DNA of 64,000 nt from Salipiger pentaromativorans (GTDB lineage Bacteria; Pseudomonadota; Alphaproteobacteria; Rhodobacterales; Rhodobacteraceae), in the NCBI RefSeq assembly GCF_024721115.1, contig NZ_JAMDHK010000012.1:1-64000 (forward strand), given 5' to 3'. A program made the translations under genes and the position numbers. Below the pieces are notes generated by a model. It had not been told where the DNA came from. It saw only the letters and a list, made by a program, of their open reading frames with translations, and searched no databases. Positions 37,608 to 46,198 of this stretch are shown here, piece after piece; the stretch's first letter is position 1, and each line of letters opens with the position of its first letter.

Positions 37608-38000
37608 ATGAGTGCCTTTTCCGATGCCCTTGCCGTCTCGTCGAGCGGGCTGCGCGCGCAGGCCACGCGGCTACAGATCCTGTCCGAGAACATCGCCAAT
37701 GTGGACACGCCCGGCTATCACCGCAAAACCATCCCCTTTGAGCTGACGGGCCGCGCCGAAACCGGGGTGCAGCAGGTCAGGACCGGTCGTGTCGATCTCG
37801 ACCGCAGCGATCTGGAAAAGATCTACGACCCGGCGCATCCGCTCGCGGATGGCTCGGGGTTCTACGAAGGCTCGAATGTCGAGCTGATCATCGAGCTGGC
37901 CGACGCCCGCGAGGCGCAGCGCAGCTACGAGGCCAATCTGAAAATGTTCGAGCAGACGCGGCAGATGTCCTCCAGCCTGATGGAGCTTCTGCGCCGATAA
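37608..38000 (+). CDS. flgC: Flagellar proximal rod protein FlgC
   Basis: The 130-residue protein has the signature SSSGLRAQATRLQILSENIANVDTPGYHRK and the C-terminal EGSNVELIIELADAREAQRSYEANLKMFEQ, both typical of FlgC. It follows flgB by 18 bases with a GAAGGG ribosome-binding site. Confidence 0.95.
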   Translation: MSAFSDALAVSSSGLRAQATRLQILSENIANVDTPGYHRKTIPFELTGRAETGVQQVRTGRVDLDRSDLEKIYDPAHPLADGSGFYEGSNVELIIELADAREAQRSYEANLKMFEQTRQMSSSLMELLRR

Positions 38001-38032
38001 TCGACCCTAACCTTGCGTGACAGGAGACCAGA

Positions 38033-38323
38033 ATGGACGTCCGATCGCTTTTTGCCGCCCAGAAATATGCGGCCCAGCGCCCCGCCACCGAACCGCAGCC
38101 CGGCACCGGCGGTGTGCAGGAGAAATTCATCAAGGCGGCAGAGGATTTCGCCGCGACGCTGAAAGAGGCCGAGACCACCGCCAAGACCGCGATGACCGGC
38201 GATGCCGATCCGCACGCGCTGGTGCAGGCACTAGCGCAGTCCGAGCTTGCGGTGGAGACCGTGGTCGCGGTGCGCAACAAGGTCGTCGAGGCCTATCAGG
38301 AAATCCTGCGGATGCCGGTCTGA
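38033..38323 (+). CDS. fliE: Flagellar hook-basal body protein FliE
   Basis: The 96-residue protein joins the MS ring to the rod. It shows the family C-terminus DPHALVQALAQSELAVETVVAVRNKVVEAYQEILRMPV. Its partner FliF is not in the window. CAGGAGACCAGA before the ATG is a good ribosome-binding site. Confidence 0.94.
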   Translation: MDVRSLFAAQKYAAQRPATEPQPGTGGVQEKFIKAAEDFAATLKEAETTAKTAMTGDADPHALVQALAQSELAVETVVAVRNKVVEAYQEILRMPV

Positions 38324-38327
38324 GCCG

Positions 38328-38597
38328 ATGCTGACCGAGGCCGTCTTCTACGACACGCTGCGCCAGGGGCTCTGGATCGCCACGATCACCTCGGTGCCGA
38401 TCCTCACCGCCGCGCTGGTGGCGGGGGTGGGTGTGGGGCTTTTCCAGGCGCTGACCTCGATACAGGAGATGACGCTCACCTTCGTGCCCAAGCTGCTCGC
38501 CATCGTGGCCGTCTTCTGGATGTCGATGAGCTTCATGACCGAAACCCTGGTCGGCTTCTTTCAGGGCCGCATCCTTCCCATGATCACCGGAGGCTGA
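38328..38597 (+). CDS. fliQ: Flagellar export gate protein FliQ
   Basis: The 89-residue protein has two membrane helices (about 18-38 and 53-74) and the FliQ pattern LRQGLWIATITSVPILTAALVAGVGVGLFQALTSIQEMTLTFVPKL. It forms the core export gate with FliP and FliR. The Met at 38328 is four bases after the fliE stop. FliP, usually adjacent, is missing here. Confidence 0.94.
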   Translation: MLTEAVFYDTLRQGLWIATITSVPILTAALVAGVGVGLFQALTSIQEMTLTFVPKLLAIVAVFWMSMSFMTETLVGFFQGRILPMITGG

Positions 38598-38598
38598 G

Positions 38599-39312
38599 AT
38601 GGGCATCACCGATTACACCACGCTCTCGCGTCAGCAAGGGCTCCTGCGCGAGATGCAGATGATCGCCAACAACATCGCCAACGCGGCCACCACCGGCTAT
38701 CGCCAGCAGGGGCTGGTGTTTTCCGAATACATCCGCACAACGGATGCGGCGGGAAGCGTCTCGATGTCCGCCGCGCATGTGCGCAACACCTCCTTTGCCC
38801 AGGGGGTTCTGACGCGGACCGGCGGGCAGCTTGATCTCGCCATCGAGGGCGACGGGTTCTTCCTGATCCAGACACCGCAGGGCGAACGGCTGACCCGCGA
38901 CGGCGCCTTTGCGCAAAGCGCCGCGGGCGATCTGGTCACGCAGGACGGCTATCCCGTGCTGGATTCGGGCGGCGCCCCGGTCTTCATCCCGCCCGACGCC
39001 ACCGATCTGGCCATCGCCCAGGACGGCACGCTCAGCAGCAATGGCCGGCCGCTGGGGCAGGTGGGGATCGTGCAACCGCTCGATCCGGGCGCGATGGTGC
39101 GCGAGGGCGGCGTGATGTTCCGCGCCGACGCAGGCATCGAACCGGCCGAGACACCCAGGGTTCTGCAGGGCTTCGTGGAAAGCTCGAATGTCGATCCGAT
39201 CTTGCAGGTCGCCCGAATGATCGAAGTCCAGCGCGCCTATGAGATGGGGCAGAACTTCCTGCAGCGCGAGGACGAGCGCGTCCGCACCGCCATCAAGGCT
39301 TTCATCAAGTAA
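38599..39312 (+). CDS. flgF: Flagellar distal rod protein FlgF
   Basis: The 237-residue protein has the rod N-terminus MQMIANNIANAATTGYRQQG, LDLAIEGDGFFLIQTPQGER, and the C-terminus GFVESSNVDPILQVARMIEVQRAYEMGQN. It is shorter than FlgG and lacks its conserved start, which supports FlgF. The gene begins one base after fliQ ends. Confidence 0.92.
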   Translation: MGITDYTTLSRQQGLLREMQMIANNIANAATTGYRQQGLVFSEYIRTTDAAGSVSMSAAHVRNTSFAQGVLTRTGGQLDLAIEGDGFFLIQTPQGERLTRDGAFAQSAAGDLVTQDGYPVLDSGGAPVFIPPDATDLAIAQDGTLSSNGRPLGQVGIVQPLDPGAMVREGGVMFRADAGIEPAETPRVLQGFVESSNVDPILQVARMIEVQRAYEMGQNFLQREDERVRTAIKAFIK

Positions 39313-39324
39313 GGAGAGCAGACC

Positions 39325-40110
39325 ATGCGCGCCCTGAAAATCGCCGCCACCGGCATGAGTGCCCAGCAGATGCGGGTCGAGGTGATCTCGCACAACCTCT
39401 CGAACATGAGCACCACGGGCTACAATGCCCGCCGGGCGGAATTCGCCGATCTGCACTATCAGCAGATCGCCCGCGCCGGCACGATCAACGCCGCCGATGG
39501 CACCATGCTGCCCACCGGCGTGCAGTTGGGCATGGGGGTGCGCCCCGCCGCGGTGACGATGAAGCTGGCGCAGGGGGCGTCGTCGCAAACCGGCGGCGAT
39601 CTCGACCTCGCCATCGAGGGGCGGGGCTATCTCGAGGTGACGTTGCCCTCGGGCGATGCCGCCTATACCCGCGACGGCGCGCTGAAACGCAATGGCGACG
39701 GGCTGATCGTCACCTCCGACGGGCTGCCGGTCTCGCCCGAGATCGTCATCCCCGAGGACGCCAAGAGCATCTCGATCAATGCCGAAGGCGAGGTCTATGC
39801 CTATTTCGACGGCACGGTGCCCGCGCAGCTTCTGGGGCAGTTCACCCTGGTGGGCTTTACCAACCCCAAGGGGCTGGAGGCGATCGGCAGCAATCTCTTC
39901 ACCGAGACCGAAGCCTCGGGCCCGCCGGTGCAGACCACCGCGGGGCAGGAGGGGCTGGGCACCTTCCGGCAAGGCTATCTCGAGGACAGCTCCGTCGATC
40001 CGGTCTACGAGATCACCGAACTGATCGAGGCCCAGCGCGGCTATGAGCTGAACTCCAAGGTCATCTCCGCCGCCGACCAGATGCTGGGCGCCACGGTTCA
40101 GGTGCGCTGA
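39325..40110 (+). CDS. flgG: Flagellar distal rod protein FlgG
   Basis: The 261-residue protein begins MRALKIAATGMSAQQMRVEVISHNLSNMSTTGYNA, the FlgG signature, and has GRGYLEVTLPSGD and the C-terminus YELNSKVISAADQMLGATVQV. It forms the distal rod that passes through the P ring. Its TGA overlaps the ATG of flgA by one base. Confidence 0.96.
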   Translation: MRALKIAATGMSAQQMRVEVISHNLSNMSTTGYNARRAEFADLHYQQIARAGTINAADGTMLPTGVQLGMGVRPAAVTMKLAQGASSQTGGDLDLAIEGRGYLEVTLPSGDAAYTRDGALKRNGDGLIVTSDGLPVSPEIVIPEDAKSISINAEGEVYAYFDGTVPAQLLGQFTLVGFTNPKGLEAIGSNLFTETEASGPPVQTTAGQEGLGTFRQGYLEDSSVDPVYEITELIEAQRGYELNSKVISAADQMLGATVQVR

Positions 40111-40532
40111 TGCGATGGCTGGCACTTCTCCTCGGGCTATACGGCGCGCTTCCGGCACTGGCCGAAACGGTGGTGGTCACAAAGACCATCCGCGCGCAGG
40201 ACATCGTCACCGCCGATGCGGTGCGGCTCGATCCCGCGCCGATCCCCGGGGCCTATGCGGCGCTTGGCGACGTCATCGGGCAGGAGGCACGGATAACGCT
40301 TTATCCCGGCCGGCCGGTGATGTTGGGTGCGGTGGGCGAACCGGCGCTGATCGACCGCAACCAGATCGTCGAGTTGGTCTTTGTCCGGGGTGGTCTGCGC
40401 ATCGTCACCGAGGGCCGCGCCCTGGCGCGTGGCAGCGCCGGCGAGCGGATCCGCGTCATGAACATGGCCTCCCGCAGCACCCTCTTCGGCACCGTGACCG
40501 GCGACGGCACCGTGACCGTTTCCAATGAGTGA
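40110..40532 (+). CDS. flgA: P-ring assembly chaperone FlgA
   Basis: The 140-residue exported protein (signal peptide 1-18, ending ALA) is a short alphaproteobacterial FlgA containing the SAF domain: RAQDIVTADAVRLDPAPIPGAYA, PGRPVMLGAVGEPALIDRNQIVELVF and the C-terminal GERIRVMNMASRSTLFGTVTGDGTV. It helps FlgI polymerise into the P ring in the periplasm. The gene overlaps flgG by one base and flgH by eight. Confidence 0.93.
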   Translation: MRWLALLLGLYGALPALAETVVVTKTIRAQDIVTADAVRLDPAPIPGAYAALGDVIGQEARITLYPGRPVMLGAVGEPALIDRNQIVELVFVRGGLRIVTEGRALARGSAGERIRVMNMASRSTLFGTVTGDGTVTVSNE

Positions 40533-41265
40533 CCGCATGACACCCCGATCCCTCTGCCTTCTCTGCCTCTTGCCGCTGCTCGCCTGCAGCCGGCTCGACC
40601 ATATCGGCAAGCCGCCCAGCTTCACCCCGCAGCAGGACAGCCCCGAACGCGTCGCCATGGCCTATTCCGGGATGCCGACGGTGCTTCTGCCCGAACGCCC
40701 CACCGATCACGCCTCGCTCTGGAGCCGCGAGAAAAGCTCTCTGCTCGGAGACCGCCGCGCGATGAAAAAGGGCGACATCCTCACCGTGGTGGTCGAGATC
40801 GACGAGCAGGCGAATATCTCCAACAGCACTTCGCGCTCGCGCTCGGGATCCGAGAACCTCGCCATTCCGCAGCTTTTCGGCATCCCGCAGCGGCAGGACG
40901 AAAACCTGCCCCCGGGCGCGAGCATGGCAAATGCGGTCGATCTCAACAGCCAGGCCGCCTCGGGCGGCGACGGGCAGGTGCGCCGCACGGAACAACTGAC
41001 GCTGCGGGTCGCCGCAACGATCACCGATGTGCTGCCCAACGGGGTGCTTGCCATTCAGGGCGCGCAGGAGGTGCGGGTGAATTTCGAACTGCGCGAGCTG
41101 CTGGTCTCGGGCTATGTCCGGCCCGAGGACATCACCCGCAAGAACGAAATCACCTACGACAAGATTGCCTCGGCGCGCATCTCCTATGGCGGGCGCGGGC
41201 AGATCACCGATGTGCAGCAGCCACGGATCGGGCAACAGGTGCTCGACGTGATCCTGCCGTTCTGA
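40525..41265 (+). CDS. flgH: Flagellar L-ring protein FlgH
   Basis: The 246-residue outer-membrane lipoprotein has a lipobox LLAC with Cys21. The family pattern is clear: SLWSREKSSLLGDRRAMKKGDILTVVVEID, TLRVAATITDVLPNGVLAIQGAQEVRVNFE and LVSGYVRPEDI. It forms the L ring. A second in-frame Met at 40537 is equally possible as start. Confidence 0.95.
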   Translation: MSDRMTPRSLCLLCLLPLLACSRLDHIGKPPSFTPQQDSPERVAMAYSGMPTVLLPERPTDHASLWSREKSSLLGDRRAMKKGDILTVVVEIDEQANISNSTSRSRSGSENLAIPQLFGIPQRQDENLPPGASMANAVDLNSQAASGGDGQVRRTEQLTLRVAATITDVLPNGVLAIQGAQEVRVNFELRELLVSGYVRPEDITRKNEITYDKIASARISYGGRGQITDVQQPRIGQQVLDVILPF

Positions 41266-41275
41266 CGAGGGTCTC

Positions 41276-41794
41276 ATGAAGAAACTCCTGCCCATTCTTC
41301 TCGCCCTGATCGGCACCGCCGCCGGCACCGGTGCGGGGATCTTCCTCGCCCCCGCGCACGATCCCGCTCCGGTAGAGGCGGCACCCGCACATGGCGCCGC
41401 GGATGACGCCCATGGCGGCGGCGATGCCCATGCCGTTCCGGCCGCGGATGGCGGCCATGGCGATGATGGCGGAAACGAATACGCCAAGATGAACAATCAG
41501 TTCGTCATCCCCATCGTCGGCGACGCGCGGGTGCAGTCGCTGGTCGTGCTGTCGCTCAGCCTCGAAGTCACGAGCGGCGGCACCGAGCAGGTCTATGACC
41601 AGGAACCGAAACTGCGCGACACCTTCCTGCGGGTGCTGTTCGATCACGCGAATGTCGGCGGGTTCGAAGGAAATTTCACCGAAACCCGGCGGCTCGAACT
41701 GCTGCGCCGCGCGCTTTTCGAGGCCGCGCGGAACGTGATGGGCGCGGTGGTCGTCGATGTGCTGATCACCGAGATCGCGCGTCAGGATAACTGA
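41276..41794 (+). CDS. fliL: Flagellar basal body-associated protein FliL
   Basis: The 172-residue inner-membrane protein has one N-terminal helix (about 4-26), a linker of about 40 residues rich in His, Gly, Asp and Ala (about 30-66) and a C-terminal periplasmic domain (about 72-172) with the FliL-like pattern TFLRVLFDHANVGGFEG and NVMGAVVVDVLITEI. FliL supports the stator around MotB. It ends the flgB operon and converges with the fliJ-like gene, 24 bases apart. Confidence 0.85.
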   Translation: MKKLLPILLALIGTAAGTGAGIFLAPAHDPAPVEAAPAHGAADDAHGGGDAHAVPAADGGHGDDGGNEYAKMNNQFVIPIVGDARVQSLVVLSLSLEVTSGGTEQVYDQEPKLRDTFLRVLFDHANVGGFEGNFTETRRLELLRRALFEAARNVMGAVVVDVLITEIARQDN

Positions 41795-41818
41795 AGCGGG
41801 CTGTCAGCGGGGCGGCCG

Positions 41819-42253
41819 TCACGGCTCTTCCTGCCCTGCGTCGTAACCCGCCAGCCGCGACAGGTCCTCGAGCCGCGCCTCTTCCTCCGCCAATCGCGCC
41901 TGCCGCCGCGCCAGCGCCTCGCGCTGTGCGACCTCTCTGGCGGCCTCGTCACGGGCAAAAGCCCGCCGCGCATGGGCGATGCTATGGGCCTGACGGGCGC
42001 GCGACAGGGCAATGTCGCGGTTGATCTCGCCCCGCCGCCGCGCCAGCCACCCCTGCCAAAGCGTGTCCGCGCCGATCAGCCGGCGCGCATCGAGCGACTC
42101 CCGGTCGGCGAAGGCGCCGTGGCGCATGGCGTCGATCCGGCGCTGTTCGTCCTGCAGCCGCAGCTCTTCCATCAGATCGCGACGATAGCTTTCCAGCGCC
42201 CGCTCGCGCAGCAGCGCGGTCACACGCAGAAGCGCACCGATGTCATCGGTCAT
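41819..42253 (-). CDS. FliJ-like coiled-coil protein
   Basis: The 144-residue protein is highly charged, rich in Arg, Ala, Glu and Leu, and is predicted by eye to be one long helical hairpin or coiled coil. It lacks membrane segments. It overlaps flhB by four bases (ATGA) and is the last gene of the export-gate operon, so it is a candidate for FliJ, the small coiled-coil stalk protein of the export ATPase. Sequence of FliJ is too variable for a firm assignment. Confidence 0.55.
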   Translation of the reverse strand: MTDDIGALLRVTALLRERALESYRRDLMEELRLQDEQRRIDAMRHGAFADRESLDARRLIGADTLWQGWLARRRGEINRDIALSRARQAHSIAHARRAFARDEAAREVAQREALARRQARLAEEEARLEDLSRLAGYDAGQEEP

Positions 42254-43344
42254 GGCCGCCCTCCGCCGCGCCGGCGCATGTGGCGGCGCATGTCTTCGGC
42301 AAAGCGGATCGCCGCCGCCACCGGGCGGAACTGCTCGGGAGCGATCTGGTCGCCGATGGCCGTGGTCGCGTGCAGCGCCCGCGCCGTGGGCGGATCGGAA
42401 TGGATCGGCACCCCGGCCTCTTCGGCGATCTCGCGGATCTTATGTGCGATTTCGTCCACCCCCTTGGCCACACAGACCGGCGCCTCTCCGGGCAAGCGGC
42501 TCCAGCGCAGCGCCACCGCGTAATGAGTCGGGTTGACGATCACCACATCGGCCTCCGGCACATCCGCCATCATCCGGTTCATCGCGATCTCCTGTGCCCG
42601 GGCGCGGCGGTGCTGCTTGAACATCGGATCGCCTTCGGCCTCCTTGTATTCGTCGCGCAACTCTTTCTGCGACATCCGATTGCGCCGCAGATGGTCCGCC
42701 CGCTGCCACAGGTAATCGAGCGCGCCCAGCGCCACCGCCACCAGCGTTGCGATGCCGAGCAACCGAAGCATCAGCTCGGCCATCAGCGCCACCGCCTCGC
42801 GCGCGGAGGCCCGGCCGATTCCGGCGATCTCGTCGAGCCGCGACGCCAGGAACAGGCCAAGAAGGACGGAGTAGAGCACGAGCTTGGAAAAGCTCTTGGC
42901 AAATTCGAAGAGGCCCCGGCGGCCGAACTTGTTCTTCGCATTCTCCACCGGCGACAACCGGCTGAGTTTGAACGCAAGCCGCGAGGGCGCGACCACCAGC
43001 CCCCGGCTGGCAAAAAGCGTCAGCAGCACCATGAGCGCGGGGACTGCCAGCCAGGGCAGAACCGGCGTCAGCACCTGCCCCAAAAGCCCGCCGACAGGGG
43101 CGGTCGCCATGCGGTCGAAAAACAGCGGCGCAAGCCGGTCGGGCCGTTCGATCAGCGGCAGCAGCGCGTCGCCGAAGCGCATGACCGATCCGCCGCCCAG
43201 CGCCAGCCCCGTCATCAGTACGCCAAGATAGGCGGCCGCGGTGAGCATGTCGGGCGAGCGCGGAATCTCACCCTTCTTGCGCGCCTCGTCGAGCTTGCGC
43301 TGAGAGGGTTCGTGGGTTTTGTCGCCGCCGTCCTCTTCTGCCAT
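42250..43344 (-). CDS. flhB: Flagellar export protein FlhB
   Basis: The 364-residue protein has four membrane helices (about 30-215) and a cytoplasmic domain with the autocleavage motif NPTH (about 268-271, in VIVNPTHYAVALRW) that switches export from hook to filament subunits. The N-terminus EEDGGDKTHEPSQRKLDEAR is typical. It lies between fliR and the fliJ-like gene. Confidence 0.96.
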   Translation of the reverse strand: MAEEDGGDKTHEPSQRKLDEARKKGEIPRSPDMLTAAAYLGVLMTGLALGGGSVMRFGDALLPLIERPDRLAPLFFDRMATAPVGGLLGQVLTPVLPWLAVPALMVLLTLFASRGLVVAPSRLAFKLSRLSPVENAKNKFGRRGLFEFAKSFSKLVLYSVLLGLFLASRLDEIAGIGRASAREAVALMAELMLRLLGIATLVAVALGALDYLWQRADHLRRNRMSQKELRDEYKEAEGDPMFKQHRRARAQEIAMNRMMADVPEADVVIVNPTHYAVALRWSRLPGEAPVCVAKGVDEIAHKIREIAEEAGVPIHSDPPTARALHATTAIGDQIAPEQFRPVAAAIRFAEDMRRHMRRRGGGRP

Positions 43345-43350
43345 GGCGAC

Positions 43351-44118
43351 CTACCGGAACGGGGCCGACAGGAAGCCGTCGACCGCGCTCAGCCAGACCG
43401 AAAGCATGATCGGCGCGGTGAGCAGCAAGAGCGCGATCGAGCCGAAGGTGATGACCGGCGCGCCGACGAAGGCCACCATGAGCTGCGGCATCGCCTTGTT
43501 GATGAAGCCGAGGGTCAGATTGTAGAGCGCCGAGAGGATGACGAAGGGGGCGGCAAGCGCAAAGGCGAGGGAAAAGCTGCGGGCGATCCGGTCGCGGCCT
43601 GCCTCGGCGATGGCGCCCGGGTCGGGGAGGTGCAGCGCCGGCAACATGTCGTAGGAGAGGATCAGGAAGGCGGCTGCCTTGACGTGAAAACCGGTGGTCA
43701 TCAGCAATGCCAGCGCCGAAACGGTCAGGATATGGCCGATGGCGGGCATCGGATCGGCGGCGCTGTTGCCCAGAAGCTGTGCAAGCGAGGTCGATTGCGC
43801 GGCGATGCTGCCGGCGGTCTGCAACGCATGGATGAAGAGCCGCAGCCAGAGGCCGAGCAGAAGGCCGTTCACGCTTTCGGTCAGCACCGCGCGCGCAAGG
43901 GCGGCGAGACCGGGGGCGGGCAGAGCGATCTGCGCCAGCGCCGCGGGCAGGATCGCCGCACTGAGCAACAAGCTCAGCACCAGCCGGATGCGCAGCGAGA
44001 GGCTTTGCTCGCCCAGGCCGGGCAGGGTGGCCATCATCGCCGCCACGCGCAGAAACACGATCAGCCCGGCCCAAAGCCAGCCCGAAAACAGCGTGACGAC
44101 GCCTTCGGGCAGAGTCAT
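43351..44118 (-). CDS. fliR: Flagellar export gate protein FliR
   Basis: The 255-residue protein has about six membrane helices and the FliR pattern: FLRVAAMMATLPGLGE near the N-terminus, ALQTAGSIAAQSTSLA, and ALYNLTLGFINKAMPQLMVAFVGAPVI. The Met at 44118 gives an ATGA overlap with flhA, so the two are coupled; longer starts run antisense into other frames of flhA. Confidence 0.93.
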   Translation of the reverse strand: MTLPEGVVTLFSGWLWAGLIVFLRVAAMMATLPGLGEQSLSLRIRLVLSLLLSAAILPAALAQIALPAPGLAALARAVLTESVNGLLLGLWLRLFIHALQTAGSIAAQSTSLAQLLGNSAADPMPAIGHILTVSALALLMTTGFHVKAAAFLILSYDMLPALHLPDPGAIAEAGRDRIARSFSLAFALAAPFVILSALYNLTLGFINKAMPQLMVAFVGAPVITFGSIALLLLTAPIMLSVWLSAVDGFLSAPFR

Positions 44119-46196
44119 GCCGCCACCACGCCGACAAGCGACGGCCGCGCCTCGACACCGATTTCCTCGAAGGATAGCACCGGGTTGCCGATGCCCTTCG
44201 CCGACAGGATCGTGCGCAGGAAGCGGCGGCGCCGCGCGCTTGTGACAAGCGCCGGGAAAATACCGCGCGTGCCGGCCTGATTGATCTCGGCGGCAACGCC
44301 CGAGGTGAGCGAATCGAACATCTCGGGCGGCAGCGCCACATCGAGTCCGCCGCGCGCACCCTCGACCTGATAGGTGGAAAACATGTCTTCCCATTCCGGC
44401 GCAAGCTGGATCAGCGGGATCGTTCCGTCCTTGCGGCGCATCCCGGCAACAAGCTGGAAACCCAGGCGCTGGCGCACATGTTCGCAGATTGTCTCGGCGC
44501 TTGTCTGCTGGCCGCGCAGTTCCGCGATCGCCTCGAGGATCAGCGGCAGGTTGCGAATGCTCACCTGTTCCTCGAGCAGCAGGCGCAGCACCTGGTGCAG
44601 CGTGTCGATCTGGACCTTGTCCGGGATCAGCTCATCGAGCAGACGGCGGTTCGCCTCGGCCCGCGCGGGATTGCTGAGCGACACCATCTCGTCGAGCAGA
44701 CGGCGCAGCGATTTCAGGGTCAGCAGCCGCCCGAAATTGCGTTTGATCACCTCGAGCAGATGGGTGGCGAGAACCTCGGTTGGGGTGACGATGGTGGCGC
44801 CGGTGATCGCCGCCCGGTCCTGATCTTCGGGGCGGATCCAGCGGGCGGGGGCGCCGTAGACAGGTTCGGTCACATCGCGACCGTCGGGCAGGCGACCCTG
44901 ATCTTCGGGCATCAGCGCCAGCACCAGATCGGGGTTGAGCTCGCCACGTGCGATCTCGACCCCGTGGATGCGGATGACATAGCTGCCCGTCTCGAGCGCG
45001 GCGGAATCGGTCAGCCGGATCTCGGGCAGGATGAGCCCGAAACCCGACGCGATATGGGTGCGCATATTGGCGATGCGCACATCCAGCCCGGTGCCGGGGT
45101 CAAGCACCATGTTCACCAGATCCGGTGCAAACTCGACATGAATTTCATCCACATCCAGAACATCGCCGATGGGCCGGTCGCGCGGCGTTTCCTCGACCTC
45201 CGGCATCTCGGGCGCGACCGACTCGGCGGCCTGCTTCCGCACCATATAGACCGCCAACCCGCCCAGCACTCCGGCGCCAAGGATAAAGGGCAAAAAGGGC
45301 AGGCCGGGCACCAGCGCGAAAAGCGCCATGAGCACCCCCACCGTGCCCAGCGCCGCCGGATGGCGCGCAAGCTGTCCGGCCATGGCGACATCGGTTGCGC
45401 CGGTGGCCCCGCCCCGCGCCAGCAACAGGCCCGAGGCAATCGAGATGATCACCGCTGGGATCTGCGTTACCAGCCCATCACCGACGGTCAGGATGGCATA
45501 GGTCTCGAACGCATGGGACAGGGCCATCCCGTGGCCGAAGATCCCCATCACCATCCCCATGACCAGATTCAGCAGCGTGATCAGAAGCCCCGCCACCGCA
45601 TCTCCCTTGACGAATTTCGAGGCGCCGTCGAGCGAGCCGAAAAAGGTGGTTTCCTGCTGCTCGCGCTCGCGGCGCAGCTTCGCCTCGGCGTGGTCGATGG
45701 CGCCGGCGGACATATCGCTGTCGATGGCGAGCTGCTTGCCGGGCATCCCGTCGAGGGCGAAACGCGCACCGACCTCGGCCATGCGCGCGGCACCTTTGGT
45801 GATGACCGCGAAATTGACGATCATCAACACGCCAAAGACAACGAGACCCAAGAACACGCTGCCGCCCATAACGAAATTGGCGAAACCCTCGATCACGTCG
45901 CCCGCCGCCGAGGTGCCGGTATGACCTTCGCCGATGATCAGCTTGGTCGAGCTGACGTTGAGCGACAGGCGCAGCATGAGCGAGGCGAGCAGAATGGTCG
46001 GAAAGGCCGAGAAATCGAGCGGGCGCTCGATGAAGAGCGTGACCGTGAAGATCAGGATCGCGAGGCCGAAAGAGGCGGCAAGTCCCACATCCAGCACCCA
46101 GGACGGCACCGGCAGGATCATCATCACGATGACCGCCATCAGCGCAACCGCCAGAAGCACCGTGGGTTTGAAGAGCCGGGGCGCCTTTTGCGTCAT
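44115..46196 (-). CDS. flhA: Flagellar export protein FlhA
   Basis: The 693-residue protein has eight membrane helices in residues about 15-310, the FHIPEP-type loop (RMAEVGARFALDGMPGKQLAIDSDMSAG) and a large cytoplasmic domain that docks chaperone-substrate complexes (TEVLATHLLEVIKRNFGRLL; LIPDKVQIDTLHQVLRLLLEEQ). It forms the nonameric ring of the export gate. It begins two bases after the lytic transglycosylase gene ends. Confidence 0.97.
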   Translation of the reverse strand: MTQKAPRLFKPTVLLAVALMAVIVMMILPVPSWVLDVGLAASFGLAILIFTVTLFIERPLDFSAFPTILLASLMLRLSLNVSSTKLIIGEGHTGTSAAGDVIEGFANFVMGGSVFLGLVVFGVLMIVNFAVITKGAARMAEVGARFALDGMPGKQLAIDSDMSAGAIDHAEAKLRREREQQETTFFGSLDGASKFVKGDAVAGLLITLLNLVMGMVMGIFGHGMALSHAFETYAILTVGDGLVTQIPAVIISIASGLLLARGGATGATDVAMAGQLARHPAALGTVGVLMALFALVPGLPFLPFILGAGVLGGLAVYMVRKQAAESVAPEMPEVEETPRDRPIGDVLDVDEIHVEFAPDLVNMVLDPGTGLDVRIANMRTHIASGFGLILPEIRLTDSAALETGSYVIRIHGVEIARGELNPDLVLALMPEDQGRLPDGRDVTEPVYGAPARWIRPEDQDRAAITGATIVTPTEVLATHLLEVIKRNFGRLLTLKSLRRLLDEMVSLSNPARAEANRRLLDELIPDKVQIDTLHQVLRLLLEEQVSIRNLPLILEAIAELRGQQTSAETICEHVRQRLGFQLVAGMRRKDGTIPLIQLAPEWEDMFSTYQVEGARGGLDVALPPEMFDSLTSGVAAEINQAGTRGIFPALVTSARRRRFLRTILSAKGIGNPVLSFEEIGVEARPSLVGVVAA

Positions 46197-46198
46197 GC

